A DNA stretch of 64,000 nt. Source: CANQDT01 sp051878935 (GTDB lineage Bacteria > Bacillota > Clostridia > Lachnospirales > Lachnospiraceae). The notes beneath the pieces were generated by a model that was not told where the DNA came from, ran no database searches, and was given only the letters and a program-made list of their open reading frames with translations. This document shows, one piece after another, positions 7,647 to 16,583 of the stretch (position 1 is the first letter of the stretch; each line of letters begins with the position of its first letter). Location: assembly GCA_051878935.1 (NCBI GenBank), contig JBJELB010000102.1, positions 1-64,000 of the forward strand, written 5' to 3'. Both the position numbers and the translations under genes were made by a program.

Positions 7647-9077
7647 TTATACGTTAATTGTAGCTGTAAGACCCAATTCCTCTTGATTCGCTTCCAGAAT
7701 CGGATTCACAATCTCATTAATAAACTCTTCCGTCTGTTCCGGAGCCCGGCCTACGAAATTCTTCGGTTCCATAATAGCCTGCAGCTGCTCCATAGACATA
7801 CCAAAGGCAGAATCCGCTGCAATCCGCTCAAGCAAATCATTGTCCTTACCTTCTACTTTTACTACTTTTCCGGCTTCCATCGAATGGGTCCGGATCAGCT
7901 CATGTAATTCCTGACGGTCACCACCGGCTTTCACAGCATCCATCATGATATTCTCTGTAGCCATAAACGGAAGCTCCCTCATCAGATGCTGCTCAATTAC
8001 TTTTTCATATACAACTAATCCATCTACAACATTGAGATACAGATCCAGAATACCATCGATTGCAAGGAATGCTTCCGGAATGGATACACGCTTGTTTGCT
8101 GAATCGTCCAGCGTACGCTCAAACCACTGTGTGGAAGCTGTAATGGCCGGGTTTAATGCATCGACCAGTACATACCGTGCAAGAGATGCGATACGTTCAC
8201 TCCGCATCGGATTTCTCTTATATGCCATAGCAGAGGAACCGATCTGGTTCTTCTCAAACGGTTCTTCTACTTCTTTCAAATGCTGTAACAAACGGATATC
8301 GTTCGAAAACTTATGTGCACTTTGTGCAATGCCGCTTAATACATTTAAGATGCGGCTGTCCACTTTTCTGGAATAGGTCTGACCGGAAACCGGATAGCAC
8401 CCGGAAAATCCCATCTTCTCAGCAATCATCTGATCCAGCTTCTTAATCTTCTCATGGTCACCTTCGAACAGTTCCAGGAAACTGGCCTGCGTACCCGTGG
8501 TTCCTTTTGAACCTAGCAGCTTCTGTTCGGAAATCATATATTCTATATCAGACAGATCGAGCAATAACTCTTCCAGCCATAGCGTCGCTCTCTTACCGAC
8601 AGTCGTAGGCTGTGCCGGCTGAAAGTGAGTAAATGCAAGTGTCGGAAGATCTTTATATTTCATTGCAAATACAGATAATTGATGAATCACATTCAACAGC
8701 TTCTTACGCACCAGGCGCAATGCTTCTGTCATAACAACGACATCGGTATTATCTCCTACATAACAGGAGGTCGCACCCAGATGAATAATTCCCTTTGCCT
8801 TCGGGCACTGCACTCCATATGCATAGACATGCGACATGACATCATGGCGCACCAGCTTCTCGCGTTCTTTTGCTACATCATAATTGATATCATCCTGATG
8901 TGCTTTTAATTCGTCTACCTGTTCCTGTGTAATAGGAAGACCCAGCTCCATCTCGGATTCTGCAAGGGCAATCCACAATTGACGCCATGTTCTGAATTTC
9001 TTATCCGGTGAAAAAATGTACTGCATTTCTTTACTGGCATAGCGTTCACAAAATGGGCTCTGATATTTATCTGTCAT
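7647..9077 (-). CDS. purB: Adenylosuccinate lyase
   Basis: 476 residues, the longer type of PurB. The superfamily signature SSAMAYKRNPMRSER (residues about 280-294) contains the catalytic flexible loop; HLGATSCYVGDNTD and THFQPAQPTTVGKR are the other two active-site regions. It removes fumarate from SAICAR and from adenylosuccinate. ATG has AGGAGA upstream. First gene of the purB-purA pair, 69 bp after the GH3 hydrolase gene, with a 22-bp palindrome in the gap. Confidence 0.97.
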   Translation of the reverse strand: MTDKYQSPFCERYASKEMQYIFSPDKKFRTWRQLWIALAESEMELGLPITQEQVDELKAHQDDINYDVAKEREKLVRHDVMSHVYAYGVQCPKAKGIIHLGATSCYVGDNTDVVVMTEALRLVRKKLLNVIHQLSVFAMKYKDLPTLAFTHFQPAQPTTVGKRATLWLEELLLDLSDIEYMISEQKLLGSKGTTGTQASFLELFEGDHEKIKKLDQMIAEKMGFSGCYPVSGQTYSRKVDSRILNVLSGIAQSAHKFSNDIRLLQHLKEVEEPFEKNQIGSSAMAYKRNPMRSERIASLARYVLVDALNPAITASTQWFERTLDDSANKRVSIPEAFLAIDGILDLYLNVVDGLVVYEKVIEQHLMRELPFMATENIMMDAVKAGGDRQELHELIRTHSMEAGKVVKVEGKDNDLLERIAADSAFGMSMEQLQAIMEPKNFVGRAPEQTEEFINEIVNPILEANQEELGLTATINV

Positions 9078-9100
9078 GAATCTCTCCTTTTCTCATCTGT

Positions 9101-9122
9101 TATTCGTCTTAAAAGACGAATA
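9101..9122. promoter_or_regulatory. 22-bp palindrome upstream of purB
   Basis: TATTCGTCTT-AA-AAGACGAATA, 24 bp before the purB start and with no T run after it. More like an operator than a terminator. It does not match the PurR PurBox consensus. Regulator unknown. Confidence 0.45.
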
Positions 9123-9146
9123 TACCACATACAACTCATCATTCTA

Positions 9147-10277
9147 TCACTTTAATAAGTACGAATCAAGTGTAATTATCCCTCTTCTTAATTTCGTTCT
9201 TATGATTCTACGAACAGACTCATCGATCCGTTCTTCCGACAGCTTACCATCCTGCACTGCATCAAGCACCCCTTCATAAGCATTCTTGATACTGGTCGGC
9301 ATCAAAACGATATCCGCGCCGGCTTCTATCGCCTTTACTGCTGCCTTTTTTGATTTATATAAATTGGTAATTGCTTTCATATTAAATGCATCGGTTATAA
9401 TGATGTTCTCATATCCCAGCTCATTTCTCAGAATCTCTGTCATAATCAGCGGGGACAACGATGCCGGTTCTACCTCTTCTAAAACATTGCTCATCTCAAC
9501 ATGGGAAACCATAACAAAATCGGTTCCTGCTTTGATTCCCGCCTCGAATGGGAGAAAGGTCGATTTTCTTAATTGTTTAATCGTATATTCGGATACTGCG
9601 CTCCCCTTATGTGTATCCTGCTTGGTCGTTGCCTGTCCGGGAAAATATTTTAAAGTGGCACTCACCTGTTCCTTCTGCAGTGCCTGCACATAGGCCGACA
9701 CCATCTCACTGACCTGTTCCGTGTCTTCTCCAAAAGTACGCTCATCCAACTCTCTGTTTAGGCCCTGGCTGACCTCCGCAACCGGTGCAAAGTTCACATT
9801 AAAGCCCAGTTCTTTCAACCGGCTTCCACTTCCACCTTCTTCATCGACAGCCACAAACATGGAAATCCGGGCTGTTTCCTGAAGATTCCGAATCCAGGTC
9901 TTTATCTGTTTTCGGTTCTTCATATCCCGGGAAAACAGCACAACGCCGCCAACCGGATATTGTTTTAGTTTCTTTTTCAGTTTTTTGGATACTTCTTTCG
10001 GATACCGTTCCAGCGAATCATCCAATAAATCTACATTTACGAGAAACATCTGCCCCACTTTTTCTTTCAGAGTCATTCTTTTCAGAACATCTTCTGTCAA
10101 TCCATCAAGCTCCACTGAATTCATCGTCGTAGGGTCCTTGGTCGTCAACGCCTCCTGTTTCTCAGTCATTTCGGTTGAAGAGGATGGACGGGAAACAGTA
10201 GCATTCCGACACCCTGTCAGGGTGAATACTGCCAGTAAACCAGTCATAACCAGTATAAAACCCGTTTTCTTCCTCAT
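9147..10277 (-). CDS. Lipoprotein GH3-family hydrolase (NagZ-like)
   Basis: The start is placed at the ATG of MRKKTGFILVMTG (10277) because AAGGTGG sits 8 nt before it; an in-frame GTG lies 12 bp upstream. Lipobox LTGC near residue 23 means it is lipid-anchored outside the membrane. The catalytic domain has VDEEGG, KYFPGQATTKQDTHKG (counterpart of the KHFPGHG-x-DSH loop of NagZ with the His/Asp pair) and ITDAFNMKAI with the nucleophile Asp. NagZ-type enzymes cut N-acetylglucosamine from muropeptides or chitooligosaccharides. Single domain, as in Gram-negative NagZ. It lies 32 bp after rnfB and may be co-transcribed with the rnf operon. The second His of the FPGH motif is Gln. Confidence 0.85.
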   Translation of the reverse strand: MRKKTGFILVMTGLLAVFTLTGCRNATVSRPSSSTEMTEKQEALTTKDPTTMNSVELDGLTEDVLKRMTLKEKVGQMFLVNVDLLDDSLERYPKEVSKKLKKKLKQYPVGGVVLFSRDMKNRKQIKTWIRNLQETARISMFVAVDEEGGSGSRLKELGFNVNFAPVAEVSQGLNRELDERTFGEDTEQVSEMVSAYVQALQKEQVSATLKYFPGQATTKQDTHKGSAVSEYTIKQLRKSTFLPFEAGIKAGTDFVMVSHVEMSNVLEEVEPASLSPLIMTEILRNELGYENIIITDAFNMKAITNLYKSKKAAVKAIEAGADIVLMPTSIKNAYEGVLDAVQDGKLSEERIDESVRRIIRTKLRRGIITLDSYLLK

Positions 10278-10309
10278 CCTCTTCACCACCTTCGTCTTAT
10301 CAATGAATC

Positions 10310-11098
10310 TTATACAATAATCTTAGCCGGACATTTCTCCGCACATACACCACAACCGGTACATTTATCATAATCAATATGTGCGATATTATCCTGAACC
10401 GTGATCGCTCCTGCCTCACAGTTTTTCACACACAGCATACAGCCAAGACAGCCGGCATGACATGCTGATCTGACGTCTTTTCCTTTATCATGAGAGTTAC
10501 ATGCTACCATATGCAGCGCATCATACGGCACGAATTCTATCATCTTCTTCGGACATGCCGCCACACATTTTCCGCAGGCAACACATTTCTCTTTATCCAC
10601 GACCGCAATTCCATCCACAATGGAAATCGCATCAAAATCACAGACCTTCACACAGCTTCCCAGACCTGCACAACCATAAGAACAGGATTTCGGTCCTTTT
10701 CCCGGTGCATTCATCACCTGATGACAATCCAAATCTCCGCTGTACTCATAATTCCGGGACGTGTTCCCGCAGGTACCATGACATTTTACGAATGCCACTT
10801 TTCTTGTAAGGCTGACCTTTGCACCAATGATTCGGCCAATCTTTTCAGCCACAGCTGCACCACCAACCGGACAGGCACCTGCTCCGGCCTCTCCGCAGGC
10901 AATTCCCTTTGCCAGTGCGTCACATCCGGCATATCCACAACCGCCACAGTTGTTACCCGGCAACAGCTCTCGAATCTCAATCTCTTTGCCATCTACTTTT
11001 ACTTTGAATTTCTCTGCTGCAAAGCCAAGGAATAAACCAATCAGAATACCGGTTCCACCAACGATTGCGGCAGCCATAAAAACTCCACTTATATTCAT
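10310..11098 (-). CDS. rnfB: Rnf complex subunit RnfB (iron-sulfur protein)
   Basis: 262 residues. One N-terminal membrane helix (residues 5-27) is followed by the RnfB cluster motif NNCGGCGYAGCDALA and then further cysteine sets including CVACGKCVAACP and CTGCGVCAEKCP (4Fe-4S ferredoxin type). It takes electrons from reduced ferredoxin and passes them into the Rnf complex, which reduces NAD+ while exporting Na+ or H+. Last gene of the C-D-G-E-A-B order usual in clostridia, 12 bp after rnfA. Confidence 0.95.
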   Translation of the reverse strand: MNISGVFMAAAIVGGTGILIGLFLGFAAEKFKVKVDGKEIEIRELLPGNNCGGCGYAGCDALAKGIACGEAGAGACPVGGAAVAEKIGRIIGAKVSLTRKVAFVKCHGTCGNTSRNYEYSGDLDCHQVMNAPGKGPKSCSYGCAGLGSCVKVCDFDAISIVDGIAVVDKEKCVACGKCVAACPKKMIEFVPYDALHMVACNSHDKGKDVRSACHAGCLGCMLCVKNCEAGAITVQDNIAHIDYDKCTGCGVCAEKCPAKIIV

Positions 11099-11110
11099 GG
11101 TTTCTCCTCC

Positions 11111-11683
11111 TTATAATACGCCGGAAAATCCGAAAAATGCAATCGCCATTAATCCCGCTGTAATCAATACAATCGGTGTTCCCTGCAACGCTTTCGGTAC
11201 CGGATAATATTCCATCTTCTCACGAATCCCCGCCATGATTACAATCGCAACCGTAAATCCGACTGCAGTACCCAGGGCATTCACAACACTGGTCAGCACA
11301 TCATATTCCTTCTGTACATTCGTAAGAGCAACTCCAAGTACCGCACAGTTGGTTGTAATGAGGGGAAGATAGACACCCAGAGCATTATAAAGAGCCGGGC
11401 TGTATTTCTTCAAGAACATCTCTACAAACTGAACCAAAGCCGCGATAACCAGAATAAAGACAATCGTATTCAGATAGGTATAATCCGGTGCCAGAATATA
11501 TTGATAAATCAAGGCAGAACCAAAGGAAGCGATTGCCATAACGAAGATGACTGCCAGTCCCATGCTTGCGGCTGTCTTTGTTTTCTTGGAAACACCCAGA
11601 AACGGGCACAGTCCCAAAAACTGGCTTAATACAACATTGTTTACCAGTGCCGAAGCAACTGCAATGATGAGTAATTCTTTCAT
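11111..11683 (-). CDS. rnfA: Rnf complex subunit RnfA
   Basis: 190 residues with six predicted membrane helices and the conserved NNVVLSQFLGLCPFLGVS near the N-terminus. Paralogue of RnfE with inverted topology; the two together form the membrane core and share a 2Fe-2S site at conserved cysteines (LCPFLG and TNCAVLG). One base separates it from the rnfE stop. Confidence 0.95.
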   Translation of the reverse strand: MKELLIIAVASALVNNVVLSQFLGLCPFLGVSKKTKTAASMGLAVIFVMAIASFGSALIYQYILAPDYTYLNTIVFILVIAALVQFVEMFLKKYSPALYNALGVYLPLITTNCAVLGVALTNVQKEYDVLTSVVNALGTAVGFTVAIVIMAGIREKMEYYPVPKALQGTPIVLITAGLMAIAFFGFSGVL

Positions 11684-11684
11684 A

Positions 11685-12305
11685 TTATAATGCCTCCTTC
11701 TGTTTTGCTTCTTTTTTCATGCGAATCACATTCTGTATCGCAGTCAGACCTGCCAATACAAAGAACGCACCCGGTGCCAGAATGAAAATCGTGATAGGCT
11801 CATAGGATGCCGGCATAATCTGCAAACCGAATACTTTACCTGCACCTAACAGTTCACGAAATGCTCCGAGAAGTGTCAGTCCCATAGTAAAGCCCAGTCC
11901 CATACCAATACCGTCGCACAGAGACGCCAGAACATTGTTCTTAGAAGCAAAGGATTCTGCACGTCCCAGAATAATACAGTTTACAACGATTAATGGGATA
12001 TACAGACCCAGTGCATCATTCAATGCCGGGAGATAGCCCTGTAATAAAAACTGTACAATCGTTACCAGTGAAGCAACGATAACGATATATGCCGGAACAC
12101 GCACACGATCCGGAATAATTTTACGCAAAGCAGAAATAATCATATTGGAGAAGACCAATACGACCGTCGTTGTCAAACCCATACCAAGACCATTGCCTGC
12201 GGATGTCGTTGTTGCCAACGTCGGACACATACCCAGCATCAACACAAAGGTAGGGTTTTCTTTGAATAAACCATTTAAAATGGTTCCCATATATTTATTC
12301 TTCAT
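11685..12305 (-). CDS. rnfE: Rnf complex subunit RnfE
   Basis: 206 residues, six membrane helices. NPTFVLMLGMCPTLATT and VNCIILGRAESFA hold the conserved cysteines. Two ATGs are adjacent; the second (12305) is 7 nt from AGGAGG while the first is 4 nt, so the second is preferred. Partner of RnfA in the ion-translocating core. Confidence 0.94.
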   Translation of the reverse strand: MKNKYMGTILNGLFKENPTFVLMLGMCPTLATTTSAGNGLGMGLTTTVVLVFSNMIISALRKIIPDRVRVPAYIVIVASLVTIVQFLLQGYLPALNDALGLYIPLIVVNCIILGRAESFASKNNVLASLCDGIGMGLGFTMGLTLLGAFRELLGAGKVFGLQIMPASYEPITIFILAPGAFFVLAGLTAIQNVIRMKKEAKQKEAL

Positions 12306-12316
12306 CATTCACCCTC

Positions 12317-12907
12317 CTATTGATTCTCGCGGAAACAAAGTAATCCGGCATTGACTGCCTTGGTCACTGCATTGGAGGTAATCGTTGCACCACTGATGGC
12401 ATCGATCTCCTGCTCACTTGCTGCTCCCTGCTTTGTTACGACATATTCGTCTACTGTCTTATCCGCATACTGGTTATAGAATTCCGGTTCCGTTGCTTTC
12501 ATTCCCAAGCCTGCCGTTTCACTGAGAGACAGAATCTGAATTCCATTGACGCATCCTTCGTTCGTGATGCCGAGGGCGATTGTGATGTCACCACCATAGC
12601 CTTCCTTATTGGTAATCGTCATCACCTTGCCAAGCTCTTCATCGGCGGCGTTAAACGCAGTATACACCTCATCCACGGTCGTCAGACTGCCCTGCTCTTC
12701 CATTTTGGCACGGAAAGCTTCTACATCATATGTTGTTTTTTCAAAATGGTCAGCCTGTGCAAACACCTGCTGATATGCTTCTGTTTTCGCCTGTGCCTGT
12801 TTCTCCGCAATCGGACCTTTGGTAATCTCATATACGAAGCCAAGAGCCAGACCGGCAATCACGGTGATGAGAAATAAAGTAAATCCATCCTTCAAGATCT
12901 GTTTCAT
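12317..12907 (-). CDS. rnfG: Rnf complex subunit RnfG (FMN protein)
   Basis: 196 residues, one N-terminal membrane anchor and an external FMN-binding domain. The flavinylation motif is DAISGATITSNAVTKAV, where the Thr of SGAT-x-T receives FMN through a phosphoester. The start overlaps the rnfD stop by 4 bp. Confidence 0.94.
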   Translation of the reverse strand: MKQILKDGFTLFLITVIAGLALGFVYEITKGPIAEKQAQAKTEAYQQVFAQADHFEKTTYDVEAFRAKMEEQGSLTTVDEVYTAFNAADEELGKVMTITNKEGYGGDITIALGITNEGCVNGIQILSLSETAGLGMKATEPEFYNQYADKTVDEYVVTKQGAASEQEIDAISGATITSNAVTKAVNAGLLCFRENQ

Positions 12908-13842
12908 GCCTGTTTGCCCTCCCTTCCGAATGCTTTTGGAACCGTAATCTTTTCGATTAACGGAACCAGTAAATTACCGAAGATAATCGCGTAAGATACT
13001 CCTTCTGCCGATGCGCCGAATAAACGGAAGATACCGGTTAAAATGCCTAAAACCACTCCAAACAGGATTCTGCCCTTTGCGGTAATCGGACTCGTAACAT
13101 AATCCGTCGCCATATAAAAGGCACCAAGCATCAATCCACCACCACACAGATGGGCGGTCAGGTAAGCAAGATCGAATCCATGTCCGCCAAATAACAAAAC
13201 AAAGATAGAAAAGGTAATGATATAAGAAAATGGAATTCTCGGATCAATCACTTTCTTTGCTAACAGATAGACTGCTCCAATCAAAAGAGCGATAACGGAA
13301 GTCTCACCAATCGTACCACCGATGGTTCCCACAAACATATCCATTAAGGATACACTGCCTCCGTTTTTCAAAACAGCAAGCGGTGTTGCACCGGTAACAG
13401 CATCTACCTTCGTGAAAGCCGTCATTCTGCCTGCAAAAGAAATTAACAAAAAGCAGCGGGCTCCCAGTGCCGGATTCATGATATTATATCCTACCCCTCC
13501 AAAGGCCTGCTTTACAACTAAGATTGCGAATACACCACCCAACACAGCGATGCCGATCGGTAAGGTTGGCGGCAGATTCAATGCCAACAGCAAGCCGGTT
13601 ACCAATGCCGTCCCATCAAACACCGTGATGGACTGATGTGTAAAATGCTGATATAAAGCTTCGGTCGCAACACAAGTTGCTATGGTTACGATTACCAAAA
13701 GCAACGCATGAAGGCCGAAGTTCCAAACGCCGAATACCGTTGCCGGAAGTAAGGCAAGCGCAACATCCCGCATAATCGTTCCTGTTGTCCCCTTATCCCT
13801 GATGTGCGGGCCAGAGGATACATGTAATAATTGATTTTCCAT
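12904..13842 (-). CDS. rnfD: Rnf complex subunit RnfD (FMN membrane protein)
   Basis: 312 residues with about nine or ten membrane helices. DAVTGATPL (near residue 155) holds the Thr that carries covalent FMN. MNPALGARCFL and MATDYVTSP are further family motifs. NqrB/RnfD family, part of the ion channel. It starts 12 bp after rnfC. Confidence 0.95.
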   Translation of the reverse strand: MENQLLHVSSGPHIRDKGTTGTIMRDVALALLPATVFGVWNFGLHALLLVIVTIATCVATEALYQHFTHQSITVFDGTALVTGLLLALNLPPTLPIGIAVLGGVFAILVVKQAFGGVGYNIMNPALGARCFLLISFAGRMTAFTKVDAVTGATPLAVLKNGGSVSLMDMFVGTIGGTIGETSVIALLIGAVYLLAKKVIDPRIPFSYIITFSIFVLLFGGHGFDLAYLTAHLCGGGLMLGAFYMATDYVTSPITAKGRILFGVVLGILTGIFRLFGASAEGVSYAIIFGNLLVPLIEKITVPKAFGREGKQA

Positions 13843-13854
13843 TGTTTTCCTCCT

Positions 13855-15168
13855 CTATTTCTTGCGACTCGCCAAGATTTCTTTTCTCATTGTCTTAATC
13901 TCCTGAGCCAGATTGCGCTTCGCAGGACAGACATAAGTACAACTGCCGCATTCACAGCACTCCATACCATAGTTTGCCTGAAAGCCTTCCGTATCACCAT
14001 GCAGTGCCAGCTGTGCCAGTCTTGTCGGAAGCAGACGTTCCGGACAGACAGATACACATCTGCCACAGTTAATACAATTTGACGGCTTCACATGACACAC
14101 ATCGTCCTGTTCAAAAGTAAGAATAGAAGAAGATCCCTTTGTAATCGGAATATCCATATCAAATAACGCAATGCCCATCATCGGACCTCCGGACACTACC
14201 TTTTCCGGCTCTACCGTTAAGCCTCCCGCCGCTTCAATAAGTTCCCTGGTATTCGTACCAATCGGGACAATAAAGTTCTGCGGTTCTTTTACCGTATCTC
14301 CCGTCACTGTTACGATTCTGGAAATCAGCGGACGTCCCTCCACAACTGCATCATAGATTGCTCCGACAGAATCTACGTTATGTACGACGCAGCCTGCATC
14401 AGCCGGAAGCATGGAAGAATTAATCTTTCTTCCTGTTGTCGCATAGATCAGCATACGCTCCGCTCCCTGTGGGTATCTGGCAGGAATCTTTTTCACCGTA
14501 ATCCGTTCCTCATTCGCTACGATTCCTTCCATCAGTGCCACCGCATCCGGCTTATTCGCCTCGATTCCGATAATTCCCTTTGCATTCGGGAATAAACGGA
14601 GAGATACCTTCAGTCCTTCCACCAGACGCATCGGCTGTTCCAGCATACGACGGTAATCAGAAGTCAGATAAGGCTCACACTCTGCACCATTGATAATCAC
14701 ATATTCAATCTGTTCCGGATTCTTTGGCATTAACTTCACATGGGTAGGGAATCCGGCGCCACCCATACCAACGATACCTGCTGCCTTCACCCGTTCTATG
14801 ATTTCGTCATTCGATAAGCTGTCGATAGAATCAACCTTATGATACTCCACTTCCTCGTACTGCTGATCATTTTCTATGATAATCGACATTACCTTATCTC
14901 CGTTCGGGACACGTCTTGGCTCTATCGCCTTCACCTCACCAGAAACAGAGGAGTGGATATTAGCGGAAATAAAGCCTCCCGCCTCAGCAATCAACTGCCC
15001 TGCCAGCACATGATCCCCTTTTGCCACAACCGGTTTTGCAGGAGCTCCTATGTGCTGTACCAGTGGAAACACCATCTCCCCTTTCGGCCGATAGGGCTTG
15101 ATTGGCTTATCCTTGGATAAGGCTTTCCCATCCTTTGGGTGGATTCCGCCCTTAAACTTCCATATCAT
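13855..15168 (-). CDS. rnfC: Rnf complex subunit RnfC (NADH-binding)
   Basis: 437 residues. N-terminal GGIHPKDGKALS, then the FMN/NAD(H) site GMGGAGFPTHVKL (about residue 132) as in the NuoF-like fold, a SLBB segment, and two 4Fe-4S motifs CINCGRCVSVCP and CCECGSCTYVCPAK near the end. It exchanges electrons with NAD+. First gene of rnfCDGEAB, behind a TTGCGC-N17-TAATAT promoter. Confidence 0.96.
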   Translation of the reverse strand: MIWKFKGGIHPKDGKALSKDKPIKPYRPKGEMVFPLVQHIGAPAKPVVAKGDHVLAGQLIAEAGGFISANIHSSVSGEVKAIEPRRVPNGDKVMSIIIENDQQYEEVEYHKVDSIDSLSNDEIIERVKAAGIVGMGGAGFPTHVKLMPKNPEQIEYVIINGAECEPYLTSDYRRMLEQPMRLVEGLKVSLRLFPNAKGIIGIEANKPDAVALMEGIVANEERITVKKIPARYPQGAERMLIYATTGRKINSSMLPADAGCVVHNVDSVGAIYDAVVEGRPLISRIVTVTGDTVKEPQNFIVPIGTNTRELIEAAGGLTVEPEKVVSGGPMMGIALFDMDIPITKGSSSILTFEQDDVCHVKPSNCINCGRCVSVCPERLLPTRLAQLALHGDTEGFQANYGMECCECGSCTYVCPAKRNLAQEIKTMRKEILASRKK

Positions 15169-15215
15169 TTTTCATTAACCTGCCTCTCTTTTGAATTCAT
15201 TCAATACTCATCAAA

Positions 15216-15244
15216 ATATTATCACATTCCGGCGATGAGCGCAA
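15216..15244 (-). promoter_or_regulatory. Probable rnf operon promoter
   Basis: Leftward TTGCGC (15244-15239), 17 bp, TAATAT (15221-15216), about 48 bp before rnfC. It lies downstream of the long hairpin element, so that element is outside the rnf leader. Confidence 0.55.
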
Positions 15245-15263
15245 TGCAGGATATTGAAATGAT

Positions 15264-15454
15264 GAACGCACCTCTATATAATATGAGCCACCCGGCGTAG
15301 AGCCTGTTTCTTTTTTAGACACGCTTTCGCTCGTCTCCAACGCAGCGGTACATAAGGTCCTAAACTACAGGACCTAAGTACCGGCGTTTCCAAACGGTCT
15401 AAAAAAGAAACAGGCTCTACGCCGGGTGGCAATTTACTTTATTGAAGGTGCGTT
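15264..15454. repeat. Long cruciform / MITE-like inverted-repeat element
   Basis: A nested inverted repeat fills the gap between rnfC and the Fic gene. The outer pair AACGCACCT/AGGTGCGTT (15264-15272, 15446-15454) encloses a 34-bp essentially perfect pair (about 15287-15320 with 15397-15430). The middle again folds, with CGGTAC/GTACCG and AGGTCCT/AGGACCT around a 7-nt loop. No open frame. It could be a miniature inverted-repeat transposable element or a structured RNA. No other copy occurs in this window. Confidence 0.7.
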
Positions 15455-15465
15455 AAATTACTCAC

Positions 15466-15517
15466 TTGATTTATAGGGAACTTTTTGATATGATTAAAAG
15501 CATAAAATTCCCTATAA
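15466..15517 (+). promoter_or_regulatory. Fic promoter inside an inverted repeat
   Basis: TTGATT (15466-15471), 17 bp, TATGAT (15489-15494). The arms TTATAGGGAA (15471-15480) and TTCCCTATAA (15508-15517) bracket the -10 element, one touching the -35 and the other lying near the transcription start. This looks like an operator. The same pair of arms recurs after the gene. Confidence 0.65.
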
Positions 15518-15529
15518 AAGGAGATTGTT

Positions 15530-16465
15530 ATGGGTGATTTAATAAAAATTAAAGAATTATTAAATGAAAAAGCAGATTGTCAGGCAAGACTCAATTTGAT
15601 TCCTTATTCTGGAACACCTGAGATTAAGTCGCAAAATGATAAGCGATACCTATATATGAGAAAACGGATTGGTGGAAAATTAACTTCTACTTATGTGGGA
15701 GAATACTCCGAAGAATTACATCAACTCTTGCTAACAAATGCAAAAAATGCAAAAGATTTAAGCAAAAGATTACGCCAGATAGAAAAAACATTAGCGGTAT
15801 TGGGATACCAAAAGTCAGAGCTATCAGAACGCGTATATCAAAACATAGATTTTGCTCGTGCGAATATGAAAGCGAATATCTATGATCAGGCTGTATTGGA
15901 AGGCGTAGGAACATCATTTCCTCAAACGGAAGAAATCATTGATAACGGAAACGTAAATGGTGTCAAAGCCACGGATGTTCAAAAAATCTTAAACCTGAAA
16001 CACGCTTGGGAATTTATATTGGATACTGATGTTCTGCAAAGTCCGTCGGATTTTTATATGGTAAGCCATATTGCCAAATTAGTTAATGAAGGATTCTATA
16101 TGGATGGCGGACGAGTAAGGGGTGTACCTGTAACTATCGGAGGAAGCAGTTATGTCCCCCCACTTCCTATCGAGAGTATGGTAAAAGAAAATATCAATAA
16201 AATCGTTACATCAGAAGAAGAACCTATAGATATTGCAATCAGGTTGTGTCTGTATTGTATGAAAACCCAGATATTTATAGACGGCAATAAAAGAGCTGCG
16301 ATTATCTTTGCAAATCAATATCTGATTGCACATGGACAGGGCTTTTTAATTATTCCGGAAGCCGAAGTGCCGAAGTTCAAGGGTCTGCTTGTAAAATATT
16401 ATGAGGGAGAAGATAAAGCTGTCATAACAGATTTCCTCAAAACAAAATGTTGGAAAAATTTCTAA
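15530..16465 (+). CDS. Fic family protein with Gln in place of the motif His
   Basis: 311 residues; AGGAG upstream of ATG. The Fic core is in the C-terminal half, with the active-site loop TQIFIDGNKRAA at about residue 262. The canonical motif is HxFx(D/E)GNxR; here the His that deprotonates the target hydroxyl is Gln, while D-G-N-x-R is kept. A subgroup with TQ-x-F-x-DGNKR exists in Firmicutes, so this is a variant, not simple decay. EGVGTSFPQTEEIIDNG (about 123-139) resembles the N-terminal helix that inhibits class II Fic proteins. Residues 35-75 (KRYLYMRKRIGGKLTSTYVG) are an extra N-terminal domain. Fic proteins usually attach AMP to targets. Alone, without an obvious antitoxin, and flanked by matching inverted repeats. 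Confidence 0.85.
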   Translation: MGDLIKIKELLNEKADCQARLNLIPYSGTPEIKSQNDKRYLYMRKRIGGKLTSTYVGEYSEELHQLLLTNAKNAKDLSKRLRQIEKTLAVLGYQKSELSERVYQNIDFARANMKANIYDQAVLEGVGTSFPQTEEIIDNGNVNGVKATDVQKILNLKHAWEFILDTDVLQSPSDFYMVSHIAKLVNEGFYMDGGRVRGVPVTIGGSSYVPPLPIESMVKENINKIVTSEEEPIDIAIRLCLYCMKTQIFIDGNKRAAIIFANQYLIAHGQGFLIIPEAEVPKFKGLLVKYYEGEDKAVITDFLKTKCWKNF

Positions 16466-16467
16466 TT

Positions 16468-16513
16468 TTATAGGGAACAAACCAAGGAAAATATATCGAA
16501 GAATTCCCTATAA
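16468..16513. repeat. Second copy of the Fic-flanking inverted repeat
   Basis: TTATAGGGAA (16468-16477) and TTCCCTATAA (16504-16513) with a 26-bp spacer, starting 2 bp after the Fic stop codon. The upstream copy has a 27-bp spacer. The spacers differ in sequence and this one holds no evident promoter. It may be an operator or the far boundary of an inserted unit. Confidence 0.65.
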
Positions 16514-16583
16514 CTTTTAAAATTATTTTTCATAGAGAAGCGTGCGGCAGAAAACTAAATAATAACCGCACGCCTCACTTGTC

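Noticed and set aside
1658..7784. Avoidance of CTGCAG as proof of BsuBI/PstI specificity
   Set aside because: CTGCAG is present, for example at 1658-1663, 4168-4173 (inside the endonuclease gene) and 7779-7784, so the window shows no obvious depletion. Methylation would protect these sites, so this says nothing about specificity.
9101..9122. PurR operator upstream of purB
   Set aside because: The palindrome TATTCGTCTT-AA-AAGACGAATA does not contain the CGAACATT PurBox arms.
15264..15454. rnf leader riboswitch or attenuator
   Set aside because: The likely rnf promoter (15216-15244) is downstream of the hairpin, so the hairpin would not be in the rnf mRNA.
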